Assembly: GCA_018971405.1 (NCBI GenBank) | Contig: JAGXAX010000057.1 | Coordinates: 1-8,183 of the forward strand | Direction: 5' to 3' | DNA length: 8,183 nucleotides | Source: Alphaproteobacteria bacterium | GTDB lineage: Bacteria; Pseudomonadota; Alphaproteobacteria; Micavibrionales; UBA2020 | Shown: positions 1 to 6,614 of the stretch, one piece after another | Position numbering within the stretch: position 1 is the first letter of the stretch | How the letters are laid out: every line of letters begins with the position of its first letter | Position numbers and translations under genes: made by a program | Notes under the pieces: generated by a model | Told to the model about the DNA's origin: nothing | The model's input: only the letters and a program-made list of their open reading frames with translations | The model's database searches: none

Positions 1-1087
1 CGCGTTTGGAAACGTCATCAACCCGTGGCAGCGCAAAGGCGACAACAAATCGCTCGTTCCCGGCGGCTCGTCGGGCGGCTCTGCTGCCGCGGTCGCGGCA
101 CGCATCGCCATGGGCGCGACCGGCACCGATACCGGCGGCTCCATCCGCCAGCCCGCGGCCTTCTGCGGCATCAGCGGCATCAAGCCGACCTACGGCCGCT
201 GCTCGCGCTTCGGCATCATCGCCTTTGCCTCCTCGCTCGACCAGGCGGGGCCGTTCGCCCGCACGGTTGAAGATTGCGCTCTCCTGCTGCAATCCATGGC
301 GGGCTACGACCCCAAGGATTCCACCTCGGTCAACCGCCCCGTGCCGGAATATTCCAAATCCGTCGGCCAGAGCGTCAAGGGCCTCAAGGTCGGCGTGCCG
401 AAGGAATACCGCGTCGAGGGCACCAACCCCGAAATCCTCAAACTGTGGGACAAGGGCGTGCAAATGATGAAAGACGCCGGCGCGGAAATCGTCGATGTCT
501 CGCTGCCGCACACCAAATACGCGCTGCAAACCTATTACGTCATCGCGCCCGCGGAATGTTCCTCCAACCTTGCGCGATATGACGGCGTGCGCTTCGGCCT
601 GCGCGAAAACAAGGACAACGGCAGCCTCAACGACATGTACGAGGCCACCCGCGCCGCCGGTTTCGGCAAGGAAGTCAAGCGCCGCATCCTCATCGGCACC
701 TACGTTCTCTCCGCCGGTTACTACGACGCCTATTACAACAAGGCGCGGCGCGTGCGCAAGCTGATCTGGCAGGACTTCATCGAAGCTTACAAAAAATGCG
801 ACGTGCTGCTGACGCCGACCGCGCCGACGCCCGCCTTTGCCATCGGCGAGAACACCGCCGACCCGGTGACGATGTACCTCAACGACATTTTCACCATTCC
901 GGCCTCGATGGCGGGCATGCCCGGCCTGTCGCTGCCGGTGGGTCTCAGCGCCGACGGCCTGCCGCTCGGCCTGCAACTGCTCGGGCGTCCGTTCGACGAA
1001 GAGACGGTATTCAGGGCGGCAGGCGCGCTTGAGAGAGCGGCCGGCTTCACGCATCTCCCCCAATCACTGCAAGCGAAGGCGGCATAA
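1..1087 (+). CDS. gatA: Aspartyl/glutamyl-tRNA amidotransferase subunit A (GatA), 5'-truncated by the window edge
   Basis: GatA is the glutaminase subunit of GatCAB. It releases ammonia from glutamine, which GatB uses to amidate Glu-tRNA(Gln) and/or Asp-tRNA(Asn) in the cytoplasm. The reading frame is open from base 2 and gives 361 residues before TAA at 1085-1087. The family is usually about 485-495 residues, so roughly 125-130 N-terminal residues, including the catalytic lysine, lie upstream of the window. The amidase signature is clear: [14 protein letters not shown] (from base 59) followed by [12 protein letters not shown]. The cis-serine is encoded at 68-70 and the nucleophilic serine at 140-142, 24 residues apart as in the family. 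The C-terminal part has the usual [21 protein letters not shown] and [15 protein letters not shown] blocks. An internal ATG at 110 falls inside the signature and is not the real start. gatB follows after 4 nt, so the two are almost certainly co-transcribed; gatC would be expected upstream but is not visible. Confidence 0.97.
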   Translation, partial: AFGNVINPWQRKGDNKSLVPGGSSGGSAAAVAARIAMGATGTDTGGSIRQPAAFCGISGIKPTYGRCSRFGIIAFASSLDQAGPFARTVEDCALLLQSMAGYDPKDSTSVNRPVPEYSKSVGQSVKGLKVGVPKEYRVEGTNPEILKLWDKGVQMMKDAGAEIVDVSLPHTKYALQTYYVIAPAECSSNLARYDGVRFGLRENKDNGSLNDMYEATRAAGFGKEVKRRILIGTYVLSAGYYDAYYNKARRVRKLIWQDFIEAYKKCDVLLTPTAPTPAFAIGENTADPVTMYLNDIFTIPASMAGMPGLSLPVGLSADGLPLGLQLLGRPFDEETVFRAAGALERAAGFTHLPQSLQAKAA

Positions 1088-1091
1088 CATC

Positions 1092-2540
1092 ATGGCACAC
1101 GCACTCCTCAAAGGTGAAACAGGCGACTGGGAAATGGTCATCGGACTCGAAGTCCATGCCCAGATTTTGACCAAATCGAAGCTCTTCTCCGGCGCATCGG
1201 CCGCTTTCGGCGCCGCGCCCAACACGCAGGTGTCGCCCATCGACGCAGGCTTCCCGGGCATGCTGCCGGTCATCAACAAGCTCTGCATCGAAAAGGCCGT
1301 GCGCACCGGCCTCGGCCTCAACGCGAAGGTCAACCTCTATTCCGTCTTCGAGCGCAAAAACTATTTTTATCCCGACTTGCCGCAAGGCTACCAGATTTCG
1401 CAATACCAGCATCCGATCGTCGGCGAAGGCGAGATTGAAATAGATCTTCCCGACGGCTCGACCAAGATCATCGGCATCGAGCGCCTCCACGTCGAGCAGG
1501 ACGCGGGAAAGTCGCTGCACGACCAGCATCCGTCGAAATCCTACGTGGATTTGAACCGCTCCGGCAATCCGCTGATGGAGATCGTCTCCAGGCCGCACAT
1601 GAATTCCGCCGAGGAAGCCGCCGCCTACGTCACCAAGCTCCGCGCCATCGTGCGCTATCTCGATACCTGCGACGGCAACATGGACGAAGGCTCGATGCGT
1701 TGCGACGTCAACCTCTCGGTGCGCAGACCCGGCGCTCCGCTCGGCACCCGCTGCGAGATCAAGAACGTCAACTCCGTGCGCTTCGTGCAGCAGGCGATAG
1801 AATACGAAGCGCGCCGCCAGATAGAAGTCATCGAAAGCGGCGGCACGATCAAACAGGAAACGCGCCTCTTCGACACCAAGAACGGCACGACCCGCGCCAT
1901 GCGCTCGAAGGAGGACGCGCACGACTATCGCTATTTCCCCGATCCCGACCTGCTGCCGCTGAAACTGGAGCAGAGCTTCGTCGATAACATCAAATCGACG
2001 CTGCCCGAACTGCCGGACGCGAAGAAAAAGCGTTTCATCGCGCTCGGCCTTTCGCCTTACGACGCGAGCGTGCTGACGGCGGAAAAGGAGCGCGCCGCAT
2101 ACTTCGAGAAAGTCGCCAACAGCAACGACCCGAAGCTCGCCGCCAACTGGGTGACGACGGAACTCGCGGGCGCGCTCAACAAGGCGGGCAAGGAGCTGCA
2201 TGACAGCCCCGTCTCCGCCGAACAGCTGGGCGGGCTCTTGAAGCTGATCGCCGACGACACCATCTCCGGCAAGATCGCCAAGGACGTCTTCGCCGAGATG
2301 TTCGCGACCGGCAAGGACGCCGTGAAGATCGTCGCGGAAAAAGGCCTGAAACAGGTGACGGACGCCGGCGCAATCGAAGAGATCGTCGATGAGGTGCTGG
2401 CCGAAAATCCGGACAAGATCGCCGAATACAAATCCGGCAAGGACAAGCTCTTCGGCTTCTTCGTCGGGCAGGTCTTGAAGAAATCCGGCGGCAAGGCCAA
2501 CCCCGCCATCGTCAACGACCTCCTGAAAAAGAAGCTGTGA
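1092..2540 (+). CDS. gatB: Aspartyl/glutamyl-tRNA amidotransferase subunit B (GatB)
   Basis: GatB is the tRNA-binding, ATP-dependent kinase/transamidase subunit of GatCAB. It activates the side chain of Glu- or Asp-tRNA and attaches the ammonia delivered from GatA. The product is 482 residues, normal for the family. The N-terminal catalytic domain carries GLEVHAQ (18-24; E20 and H22 lie where the family binds Mg2+), the signature [15 protein letters not shown] (91-105), [12 protein letters not shown] (130-141), [16 protein letters not shown] (153-168), [15 protein letters not shown] (197-211) and [10 protein letters not shown] (278-287). A YqeY-like tRNA-binding tail fills about 330-482 and ends in [17 protein letters not shown]. 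The N-terminus lacks the cysteine cluster of zinc-type GatB proteins, as in alphaproteobacteria. I chose the ATG at 1092 because the family begins just before 'W-E-VIGLEVH' and GAAGG lies at 1075-1079. The frame stays open upstream to 1029, but that would overlap gatA and add non-conserved residues. Confidence 0.97.
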   Translation: MAHALLKGETGDWEMVIGLEVHAQILTKSKLFSGASAAFGAAPNTQVSPIDAGFPGMLPVINKLCIEKAVRTGLGLNAKVNLYSVFERKNYFYPDLPQGYQISQYQHPIVGEGEIEIDLPDGSTKIIGIERLHVEQDAGKSLHDQHPSKSYVDLNRSGNPLMEIVSRPHMNSAEEAAAYVTKLRAIVRYLDTCDGNMDEGSMRCDVNLSVRRPGAPLGTRCEIKNVNSVRFVQQAIEYEARRQIEVIESGGTIKQETRLFDTKNGTTRAMRSKEDAHDYRYFPDPDLLPLKLEQSFVDNIKSTLPELPDAKKKRFIALGLSPYDASVLTAEKERAAYFEKVANSNDPKLAANWVTTELAGALNKAGKELHDSPVSAEQLGGLLKLIADDTISGKIAKDVFAEMFATGKDAVKIVAEKGLKQVTDAGAIEEIVDEVLAENPDKIAEYKSGKDKLFGFFVGQVLKKSGGKANPAIVNDLLKKKL

Positions 2541-3088
2541 TGCACGCGCTCGGCGTCTTTTTCCTGCTTCTTCAGGCGGTATTGGCGCTTCTTGCCGCCT
2601 CTTATCTCTACTACGACTGGAAGCTGGGCGCGGCCTCCGTGCCGAGTTCGTCCGCCGCGGGGCGCGCCGTGGCGGCGCTTGTCCCGCCGGACGCGTCCTC
2701 CGTCGTCGATCTCGGCTCGGGATGGGGCGGCATGGCGCTCGCCGTCGCGCGCGCGCATCCGCAAGTGAAGGTCACAGGCATCGAATACGCGCTGCCGCCG
2801 TACCTCTTCTCCCGCCTGCGGCAATTCTTCAGCCCCGCGCTGAAAAACCTGTCCTTCCTGCGCGAAGACCTCTTCGGCTATCCCCTTGCCCCCGTATCCG
2901 CGGTGATTTGCTACATGCCGCCGGAAATGATGGAGCGCCTCGCGCCGAAGCTGGCAAGGGAACTGCGCCCAGGCGCCGTCGTCATCAGCAATTCGGCGGA
3001 CTGGCCGGGGCGGACGCCGGAAAAGACGGTGGAAGTGCCGGCGCTGCTGCTGGCGGAAAAAATATTCATCTACAGGATCGCATCATGA
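2540..3088 (+). CDS. Membrane-anchored class I SAM-dependent methyltransferase-like protein (FAM173/ATPSCKMT-like architecture)
   Basis: This 182-residue protein probably transfers a methyl group from S-adenosylmethionine to a membrane-associated substrate. An N-terminal hydrophobic helix (about 3-24) is followed by YYDWK, then a short seven-beta-strand methyltransferase core. The core shows motif I VVDLGSGWGG (55-64), an acidic residue ending strand 2 (GIE, E82), REDLFG (108-113), a motif IV-like strand AVICYMP (121-127), then PPEMMERLAPKLARELRPGA (127-146). From memory, the TM helix, DLGSG motif and 'P-MM--L--KL--EL' block match the layout of mitochondrial FAM173/ATPSCKMT lysine methyltransferases; the assignment is an inference. 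Motif I has W where that family usually has D (DLGSGDGR). The ATG at 2540 shares one base with the gatB stop (TGATG). A GTG at 2537 would add one residue and give a 4-base overlap. The stop overlaps the next gene by ATGA, so translation is likely coupled. The substrate is unknown. Confidence 0.8.
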   Translation: MHALGVFFLLLQAVLALLAASYLYYDWKLGAASVPSSSAAGRAVAALVPPDASSVVDLGSGWGGMALAVARAHPQVKVTGIEYALPPYLFSRLRQFFSPALKNLSFLREDLFGYPLAPVSAVICYMPPEMMERLAPKLARELRPGAVVISNSADWPGRTPEKTVEVPALLLAEKIFIYRIAS

Positions 3089-3768
3089 CAAAACTCATCG
3101 TCTTCGACGTCGACGGCACATTTTTGAACTCGCAAGTCCTCTACGACAGGACGGTGCTGGAATATTCGGCGGCGCAAGGCCTGCCCGCGCCCTGCCTCAG
3201 GACCATCCACCTCGGCTACGGCGACCCGCACGCGCACGATTTCGGCTGGGGCGTCAGCAAGGACGAGCAGCTGCGCCACATGATCGAGACCATGGTTCTG
3301 GCCGACAAATATTCCATGTCGGGCGCGCCCGAGCATACGCCGCCGTTCTTCGACGGCGCGCAGCACGTTTTTGAACGCCTGAAAAACGCCGGATACACGC
3401 TCGCCATCGTCACCAGCAAGCCCGAGGCGCCGCTGCTGCACCTGCTCGACTACCACAACGCGCGCAACGTCTTTTCCGCGCACCGCACCTTCGACGACAT
3501 CGAGCGCCGCAACGAGCGCGAAAAGCCCGAGCCGGACATGCTGCGCAGCGTCATGCGGGAGCTGGATTTCAGCCCGGAGGACACGGTCATGGTCGGCGAC
3601 ACGACGATGGACATCCGCATGGGGCGCAGCGCCAACACCCATACCATCGGCGTCACCTGGGGCGCGCACACGAAGGAGCACCTCGTGGAGGCCGGCGCGC
3701 ATTACATCGTCGAAACAGGCCTCGGCGACGTGGCGCAGGTCGTCGAAAAGATCTTCACCAAAGCATGA
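3085..3768 (+). CDS. HAD-superfamily hydrolase, phosphoglycolate phosphatase-like
   Basis: This is a cytoplasmic Mg2+-dependent phosphatase of the haloacid dehalogenase superfamily, with 227 residues, the usual size for Gph-type enzymes. All four motifs are present: motif I FDVDGT (nucleophile D8 and acid/base D10), motif II IVTSK (T110/S111), motif III lysine in EKPEPDML (K147), and motif IV VGDTTMD (D172 and D176). An alpha-helical cap lies between motifs I and II (about 15-95), as in subclass I members. Its GYGDPHAHDFGWG segment is not one I recognise from classical Gph. Phosphoglycolate is therefore only one possible substrate; nucleotide or sugar monophosphates are equally possible. The ATG at 3085 overlaps the upstream stop by 4 bases and has AGGA at 3074-3077 with 7-nt spacing. 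The stop overlaps the next start in the same way. An in-frame extension upstream of 3085 lies entirely inside the methyltransferase gene and is not real. Confidence 0.9.
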   Translation: MTKLIVFDVDGTFLNSQVLYDRTVLEYSAAQGLPAPCLRTIHLGYGDPHAHDFGWGVSKDEQLRHMIETMVLADKYSMSGAPEHTPPFFDGAQHVFERLKNAGYTLAIVTSKPEAPLLHLLDYHNARNVFSAHRTFDDIERRNEREKPEPDMLRSVMRELDFSPEDTVMVGDTTMDIRMGRSANTHTIGVTWGAHTKEHLVEAGAHYIVETGLGDVAQVVEKIFTKA

Positions 3769-4619
3769 CCCTCGCGCACGCGCTGCTGGCCCTCCTGTTC
3801 CTGCTGACCATCGGGCTGCTGCTGACGCTCAAAATCTGCAGCGTGCGGCTCGACCACCGCACCGCGCCGATCTTCATCAGCCTCTGGACGCTGTTCGGCG
3901 CCGCCGCCGCCGCGCCGCGCTACGGGCATCTGTGGCGGCCGGGATGGGAGAAGATGCTGGCGGAGCCGTATCTGCTCGCGCTCTGCGTGGCGAAAGGCGC
4001 GTTTCTCTACCTGCTGCTGGTGATCAGCCAGGAATTGATGAAGGAAAGCCTGTCGTCAAGGCATTACGTCACGCCGCTGTCCGTCGGGCTGGTGGCGGTC
4101 GTCAACGCCGGATTGGGCGAGCACCTGACGCCGAAGGAATGGTTCTCGGCGCTCGGACTTTGCGCGCTGGCGGTGGGATTTTTCTTCAAAGGCCACCTTT
4201 CCGACCTCAGCCGCCAGGGAAAGATGACTTACGTCAAGCTGGTGGCGATTTCCGTCCTGCTCGCCGCCTTCGACCGCGTGCTGATCCACAATTCCAACTG
4301 GTATGCCATGCTGCTGGTCTCCAACGTCACGCTGCTGGCCTTGTCGCTGCTGCTGAACCGCGCCGAACCCGCCGTTTTGAAGGATGCGTTCTTTCATAAA
4401 TCCGCCGCGCTCGCCGGCCTGTTCTACATGGCGGCGGAAATCGTCAAGGACTATCAGGAAGTGACCATCAACCCCGTCAGCGTCGTCGTGACGGCGCAGG
4501 CCGCGACCAAGCCGGTGATCCTGATCCTGAGCGCCCTGTTGTGGAAAGAGCGCACCGTCAGGGAGCAGACGGTCTGGGGCGTTCTCGCCTTTATTGTCAC
4601 GCTGCCGTTATTCCTTTAA
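3765..4619 (+). CDS. Integral membrane protein, DMT superfamily / EamA-like transporter
   Basis: This 284-residue inner-membrane protein has about ten hydrophobic segments, estimated at 4-24, 34-50, 68-88, 101-117, 127-142, 156-172, 179-197, 212-228, 235-257 and 267-283. The length, the two five-helix halves and the C-terminal pattern fit the drug/metabolite transporter superfamily. In that pattern NPVSVVVTAQAATKPVILIL is followed by LLWKERTVREQTVWGV, resembling the 'P..l......P....l.....l.E......-G' end of EamA domains. It would act as a secondary exporter or importer of a small metabolite, but nothing in the sequence names the substrate. Two features are slightly unusual: charged residues DR at 170-171 at the end of helix 6, and E225 near the end of helix 8. 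The start ATG overlaps the HAD stop by ATGA, so it is probably translationally coupled to the phosphatase gene. No strong ribosome-binding site is needed or seen. Confidence 0.8.
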   Translation: MTLAHALLALLFLLTIGLLLTLKICSVRLDHRTAPIFISLWTLFGAAAAAPRYGHLWRPGWEKMLAEPYLLALCVAKGAFLYLLLVISQELMKESLSSRHYVTPLSVGLVAVVNAGLGEHLTPKEWFSALGLCALAVGFFFKGHLSDLSRQGKMTYVKLVAISVLLAAFDRVLIHNSNWYAMLLVSNVTLLALSLLLNRAEPAVLKDAFFHKSAALAGLFYMAAEIVKDYQEVTINPVSVVVTAQAATKPVILILSALLWKERTVREQTVWGVLAFIVTLPLFL

Positions 4620-4628
4620 GCTCTGTTC

Positions 4629-5789
4629 ATGGCATACGACCGCGACATCATCGTTTTCGGCGGCGGCGTCGCTGGGCTTTTCACGGCGGCGCGTCTCCGC
4701 CGCGCCGGATACGACGTGATCCTCGTCGAAAAAGACGCGCTCGGCGGCACGCAGACGCTCGCTTCGCAGGGCATGATCCACGGCGGGCAGAAATACACGC
4801 TCGCGGGAAAGGCGACGGGCGCGGCCGCGGCGGCCGCAGCCATGCCGGAGCGGTGGGAAGCCTGTTTTGCAGGAACGGGGGAACTCGACCTTTCAGCGGT
4901 CAAAACCTTAAGCGGCAGGCAGGTCATGTTTCCGGCCGGGTCGTTTTTTGCAAATCTCTTCTCCCGCCTGACCGTTTTCGCCGCGGCCAAGGCCGTCAAC
5001 GGCAAAACGCGCAAGCTGGAGCGCGATGCGTTCCCCGTGGTTTTAAAGCGCGACCCCGTGTATGAGATGCAGGAATGCGTTCTGGACGTGAAATCGCTCG
5101 TCGCGGCGCTGGCAGGGAATCTTGAGGGAAGGATTTTCAAGGGAGAAGCGACGGCGCTGTCTTCCGGCGGGCGTGTGACGATCGGCGGAAAACCCTTCAG
5201 CGCAAAAACCGTCATTTTTGCCGCGGGCGCGGGCAACGAAACCGCGTTGAAGCTGCTCGGCGCCGACGCGCGCCGCGCCCAGCGCCGCCCGCTGCGGCAA
5301 ATCATGGTCAGGCCGATGCGGCAGGCGCTCTACGGACACGGCATCACCGGAGAACCCAAGCCGCGCGTGACGGTCACGTCTCATCCCGACGGCACGGGAA
5401 ATTATATCTGGTATCTCGGCGGGAACGTCGCGGAGCGCGGCGCAAAAATGACGGAAGACGAAGCCCTTGCCTTCGTCAAAAATGAAATGCGCGATATTTT
5501 TCCCGATATAGACTGGAACGATAAACAATGGGCCAGCCATGCCGTTGACCGCGCCGAAGCTTTCTCCGACGGCACGCAGCTCGCCGCAGGCCCGCAAATC
5601 CAGCGATACGGCAGCGTGCTTGTCGCCTGGCCGACCAAGCTGACCTTCGCGCCGCTGCTGGCCGATCTCGTTCTCGCGCATGTGGAAGAAAACGGCAGAG
5701 CGCCGACGCCAGCCGCCCCGCCGCCTGATCTGCCAGCGGTCGTGATCGGCGCTTATCCGTGGGAGGACGCGACATGGCGCCGCCTTTAG
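4629..5789 (+). CDS. FAD-dependent oxidoreductase (DAO-fold)
   Basis: This 386-residue flavoprotein probably oxidises an amine or hydroxy-acid type substrate, which cannot be named from the sequence. The N-terminus is a classic Rossmann FAD-binding site: IIVFGGGVAGLFTAARL (7-23), then VILVEK, with E34 placed to bind the adenosine ribose. GGTQTLASQGMIHGGQKY (39-56) resembles the flavin-contacting loop of glycerol-3-phosphate and 2-hydroxyglutarate dehydrogenases ('..S..-IHGG-RY'). VIFAAGAGNE (195-204) is the second FAD-binding ATG-type motif. The C-terminal segment VAWPTKLTFAPLLADLVLAH (331-350) sits where DAO proteins usually have a glycine-rich 'G..G.T.AP..G' motif, but here the glycines are mostly gone. 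A run of seven alanines (65-71) is encoded by a GC-only tract. No signal peptide or membrane segment is seen, so it is probably cytoplasmic. The ATG is 9 nt after the transporter stop with no clear Shine-Dalgarno. Its last 16 bases overlap the aldo/keto reductase. Confidence 0.85.
   Translation: MAYDRDIIVFGGGVAGLFTAARLRRAGYDVILVEKDALGGTQTLASQGMIHGGQKYTLAGKATGAAAAAAAMPERWEACFAGTGELDLSAVKTLSGRQVMFPAGSFFANLFSRLTVFAAAKAVNGKTRKLERDAFPVVLKRDPVYEMQECVLDVKSLVAALAGNLEGRIFKGEATALSSGGRVTIGGKPFSAKTVIFAAGAGNETALKLLGADARRAQRRPLRQIMVRPMRQALYGHGITGEPKPRVTVTSHPDGTGNYIWYLGGNVAERGAKMTEDEALAFVKNEMRDIFPDIDWNDKQWASHAVDRAEAFSDGTQLAAGPQIQRYGSVLVAWPTKLTFAPLLADLVLAHVEENGRAPTPAAPPPDLPAVVIGAYPWEDATWRRL
5761..5766 (+). 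promoter_or_regulatory. Shine-Dalgarno site that sets the aldo/keto reductase start
   Basis: GGGAGG lies 7 nt before the ATG at 5774 and is the best ribosome-binding site in the window. It is embedded in the last codons of the FAD oxidoreductase gene. It decides the start in favour of ATG 5774 over the in-frame GTG at 5759, which has no such site. Confidence 0.75.
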
Positions 5790-6574
5790 ACAGTCTCGCG
5801 CGCCGCCGCTTCTCCGCGACGGGAAAGGACGTCAGCGTTCTCGGCCTCGGCACGGTGAAATTCGGCCGCAATCAGGGCGTGAAATATCCGGGCGGCGACG
5901 GGTTTTCCCTGCCGTCGGACGGCGAAATCTCCTCCCTGCTCGACCTTTGCATCGCCCACGGCGTCAACCTTCTCGATACCGCCCCCGCCTACGGCCTCGC
6001 GGAAGAGCGGCTCGGCGCGCTGCTGGGCGCGCGGCGCAAGGAATTTTTCATCGTCACGAAGACAGGCGAGGAATTCAACGGCGGAAAATCGCATTACGAT
6101 TTTTCCGCCGCGCATACGCGCATGAGCGTCGCGCGCAGCCTGAAGCGCCTGAGAACGGATTATCTCGACTGCGTGCTGGTGCATTCCGACCGCGACGATC
6201 TCGCCGTCATCGAACGGACGCCCGCGCTGGAGACGCTCGAACGGCTCAAGCAAGACGGACGCGTTCTCAGCTACGGCGTCTCGACCTATACCGTCGCGGG
6301 CGGAAAGCGCGCGGCGGAGCTGGCAGACGCGGTAATGGTCGCCTATAATCAAGGCCACACTGCCGAAAAGGAAGTTATCGATTACGCCCATGCCCGCGGC
6401 AAGGCGGTTCTCGTCAAAAAAGGCCTCGCCTCCGGCCATGTCGGCACGCTGGGCGGCGTGGAGGAGAACATCCGCTTCATCCTCGGGACGGAGGGCGTCA
6501 CCAGCCTTGTTTTCGGCAGCCTTTCGCCCGCCAACATCCTGAACAATATCAAGGCGGCGCGGGAAACGCGCTAA
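5774..6574 (+). CDS. Aldo/keto reductase
   Basis: This is a cytoplasmic NAD(P)H-dependent oxidoreductase of the aldo/keto reductase superfamily, a TIM barrel that interconverts carbonyls and alcohols. The product is 266 residues, at the short end of the family. The catalytic tetrad is complete: D68 and Y73 in NLLDTAPAYG, K96 in IVTKTGEE, and H137 in LVHSD. The N-terminal VLGLGTVKFGRNQG and the SLKRLRTDYLD block (122-132) are typical. GVSTY (168-172) and the late LVFGSLSPANILNNI segment (245-259) fall where the family binds the cofactor. The insertion EFNGGKSHYDFSAAHTR (100-116) after the catalytic lysine is distinctive. The start is ATG 5774, preceded by GGGAGG. The gene overlaps the FAD oxidoreductase by 16 bases, so the two proteins are probably made together and may act on the same substrate class. 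The physiological substrate is unknown. Confidence 0.93.
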   Translation: MAPPLDSLARRRFSATGKDVSVLGLGTVKFGRNQGVKYPGGDGFSLPSDGEISSLLDLCIAHGVNLLDTAPAYGLAEERLGALLGARRKEFFIVTKTGEEFNGGKSHYDFSAAHTRMSVARSLKRLRTDYLDCVLVHSDRDDLAVIERTPALETLERLKQDGRVLSYGVSTYTVAGGKRAAELADAVMVAYNQGHTAEKEVIDYAHARGKAVLVKKGLASGHVGTLGGVEENIRFILGTEGVTSLVFGSLSPANILNNIKAARETR

Positions 6575-6581
6575 ACCCCCT

Positions 6582-6611
6582 TTGCAACCGCCCCTGAAAA
6601 TGGTCTTATAG
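6582..6611 (+). promoter_or_regulatory. Possible pyk promoter (TTGCAA and TTATAG)
   Basis: The 40-nt gap before pyk holds TTGCAA at 6582-6587 and TTATAG at 6606-6611, 18 nt apart. They resemble sigma-70 type -35 and -10 elements imperfectly. If used, transcription would start within a few bases of the pyk ATG at 6615, giving a very short or absent leader. The match is weak, and pyk could be served only by read-through from upstream. Confidence 0.3.
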
Positions 6612-6614
6612 CGT

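Noticed and set aside
1029..1091. Upstream in-frame extension of gatB
   Set aside because: It would overlap gatA by 59 bases and add residues not found at GatB N-termini. The ATG at 1092 fits the family and has GAAGG upstream.
1047..2201. 384-codon open frame on the minus strand opposite gatB
   Set aside because: It is a shadow of gatB. The translation is low-complexity and rich in R, A, V and D, with no family motif.
2057..2824. 255-codon minus-strand open frame spanning the gatB/methyltransferase junction
   Set aside because: Both + strand genes here have intact family motifs and coupled start/stop codons; the antisense translation has none.
2722..3084. In-frame extension of the HAD phosphatase upstream of 3085
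   Set aside because: The extension lies wholly within the methyltransferase gene in another frame, and the HAD fold begins with FDVDGT a few residues after the ATG at 3085.
6575..6614. Terminator or attenuator between the aldo/keto reductase and pyk
   Set aside because: I found no stem with a following T-run in this 40-nt gap.
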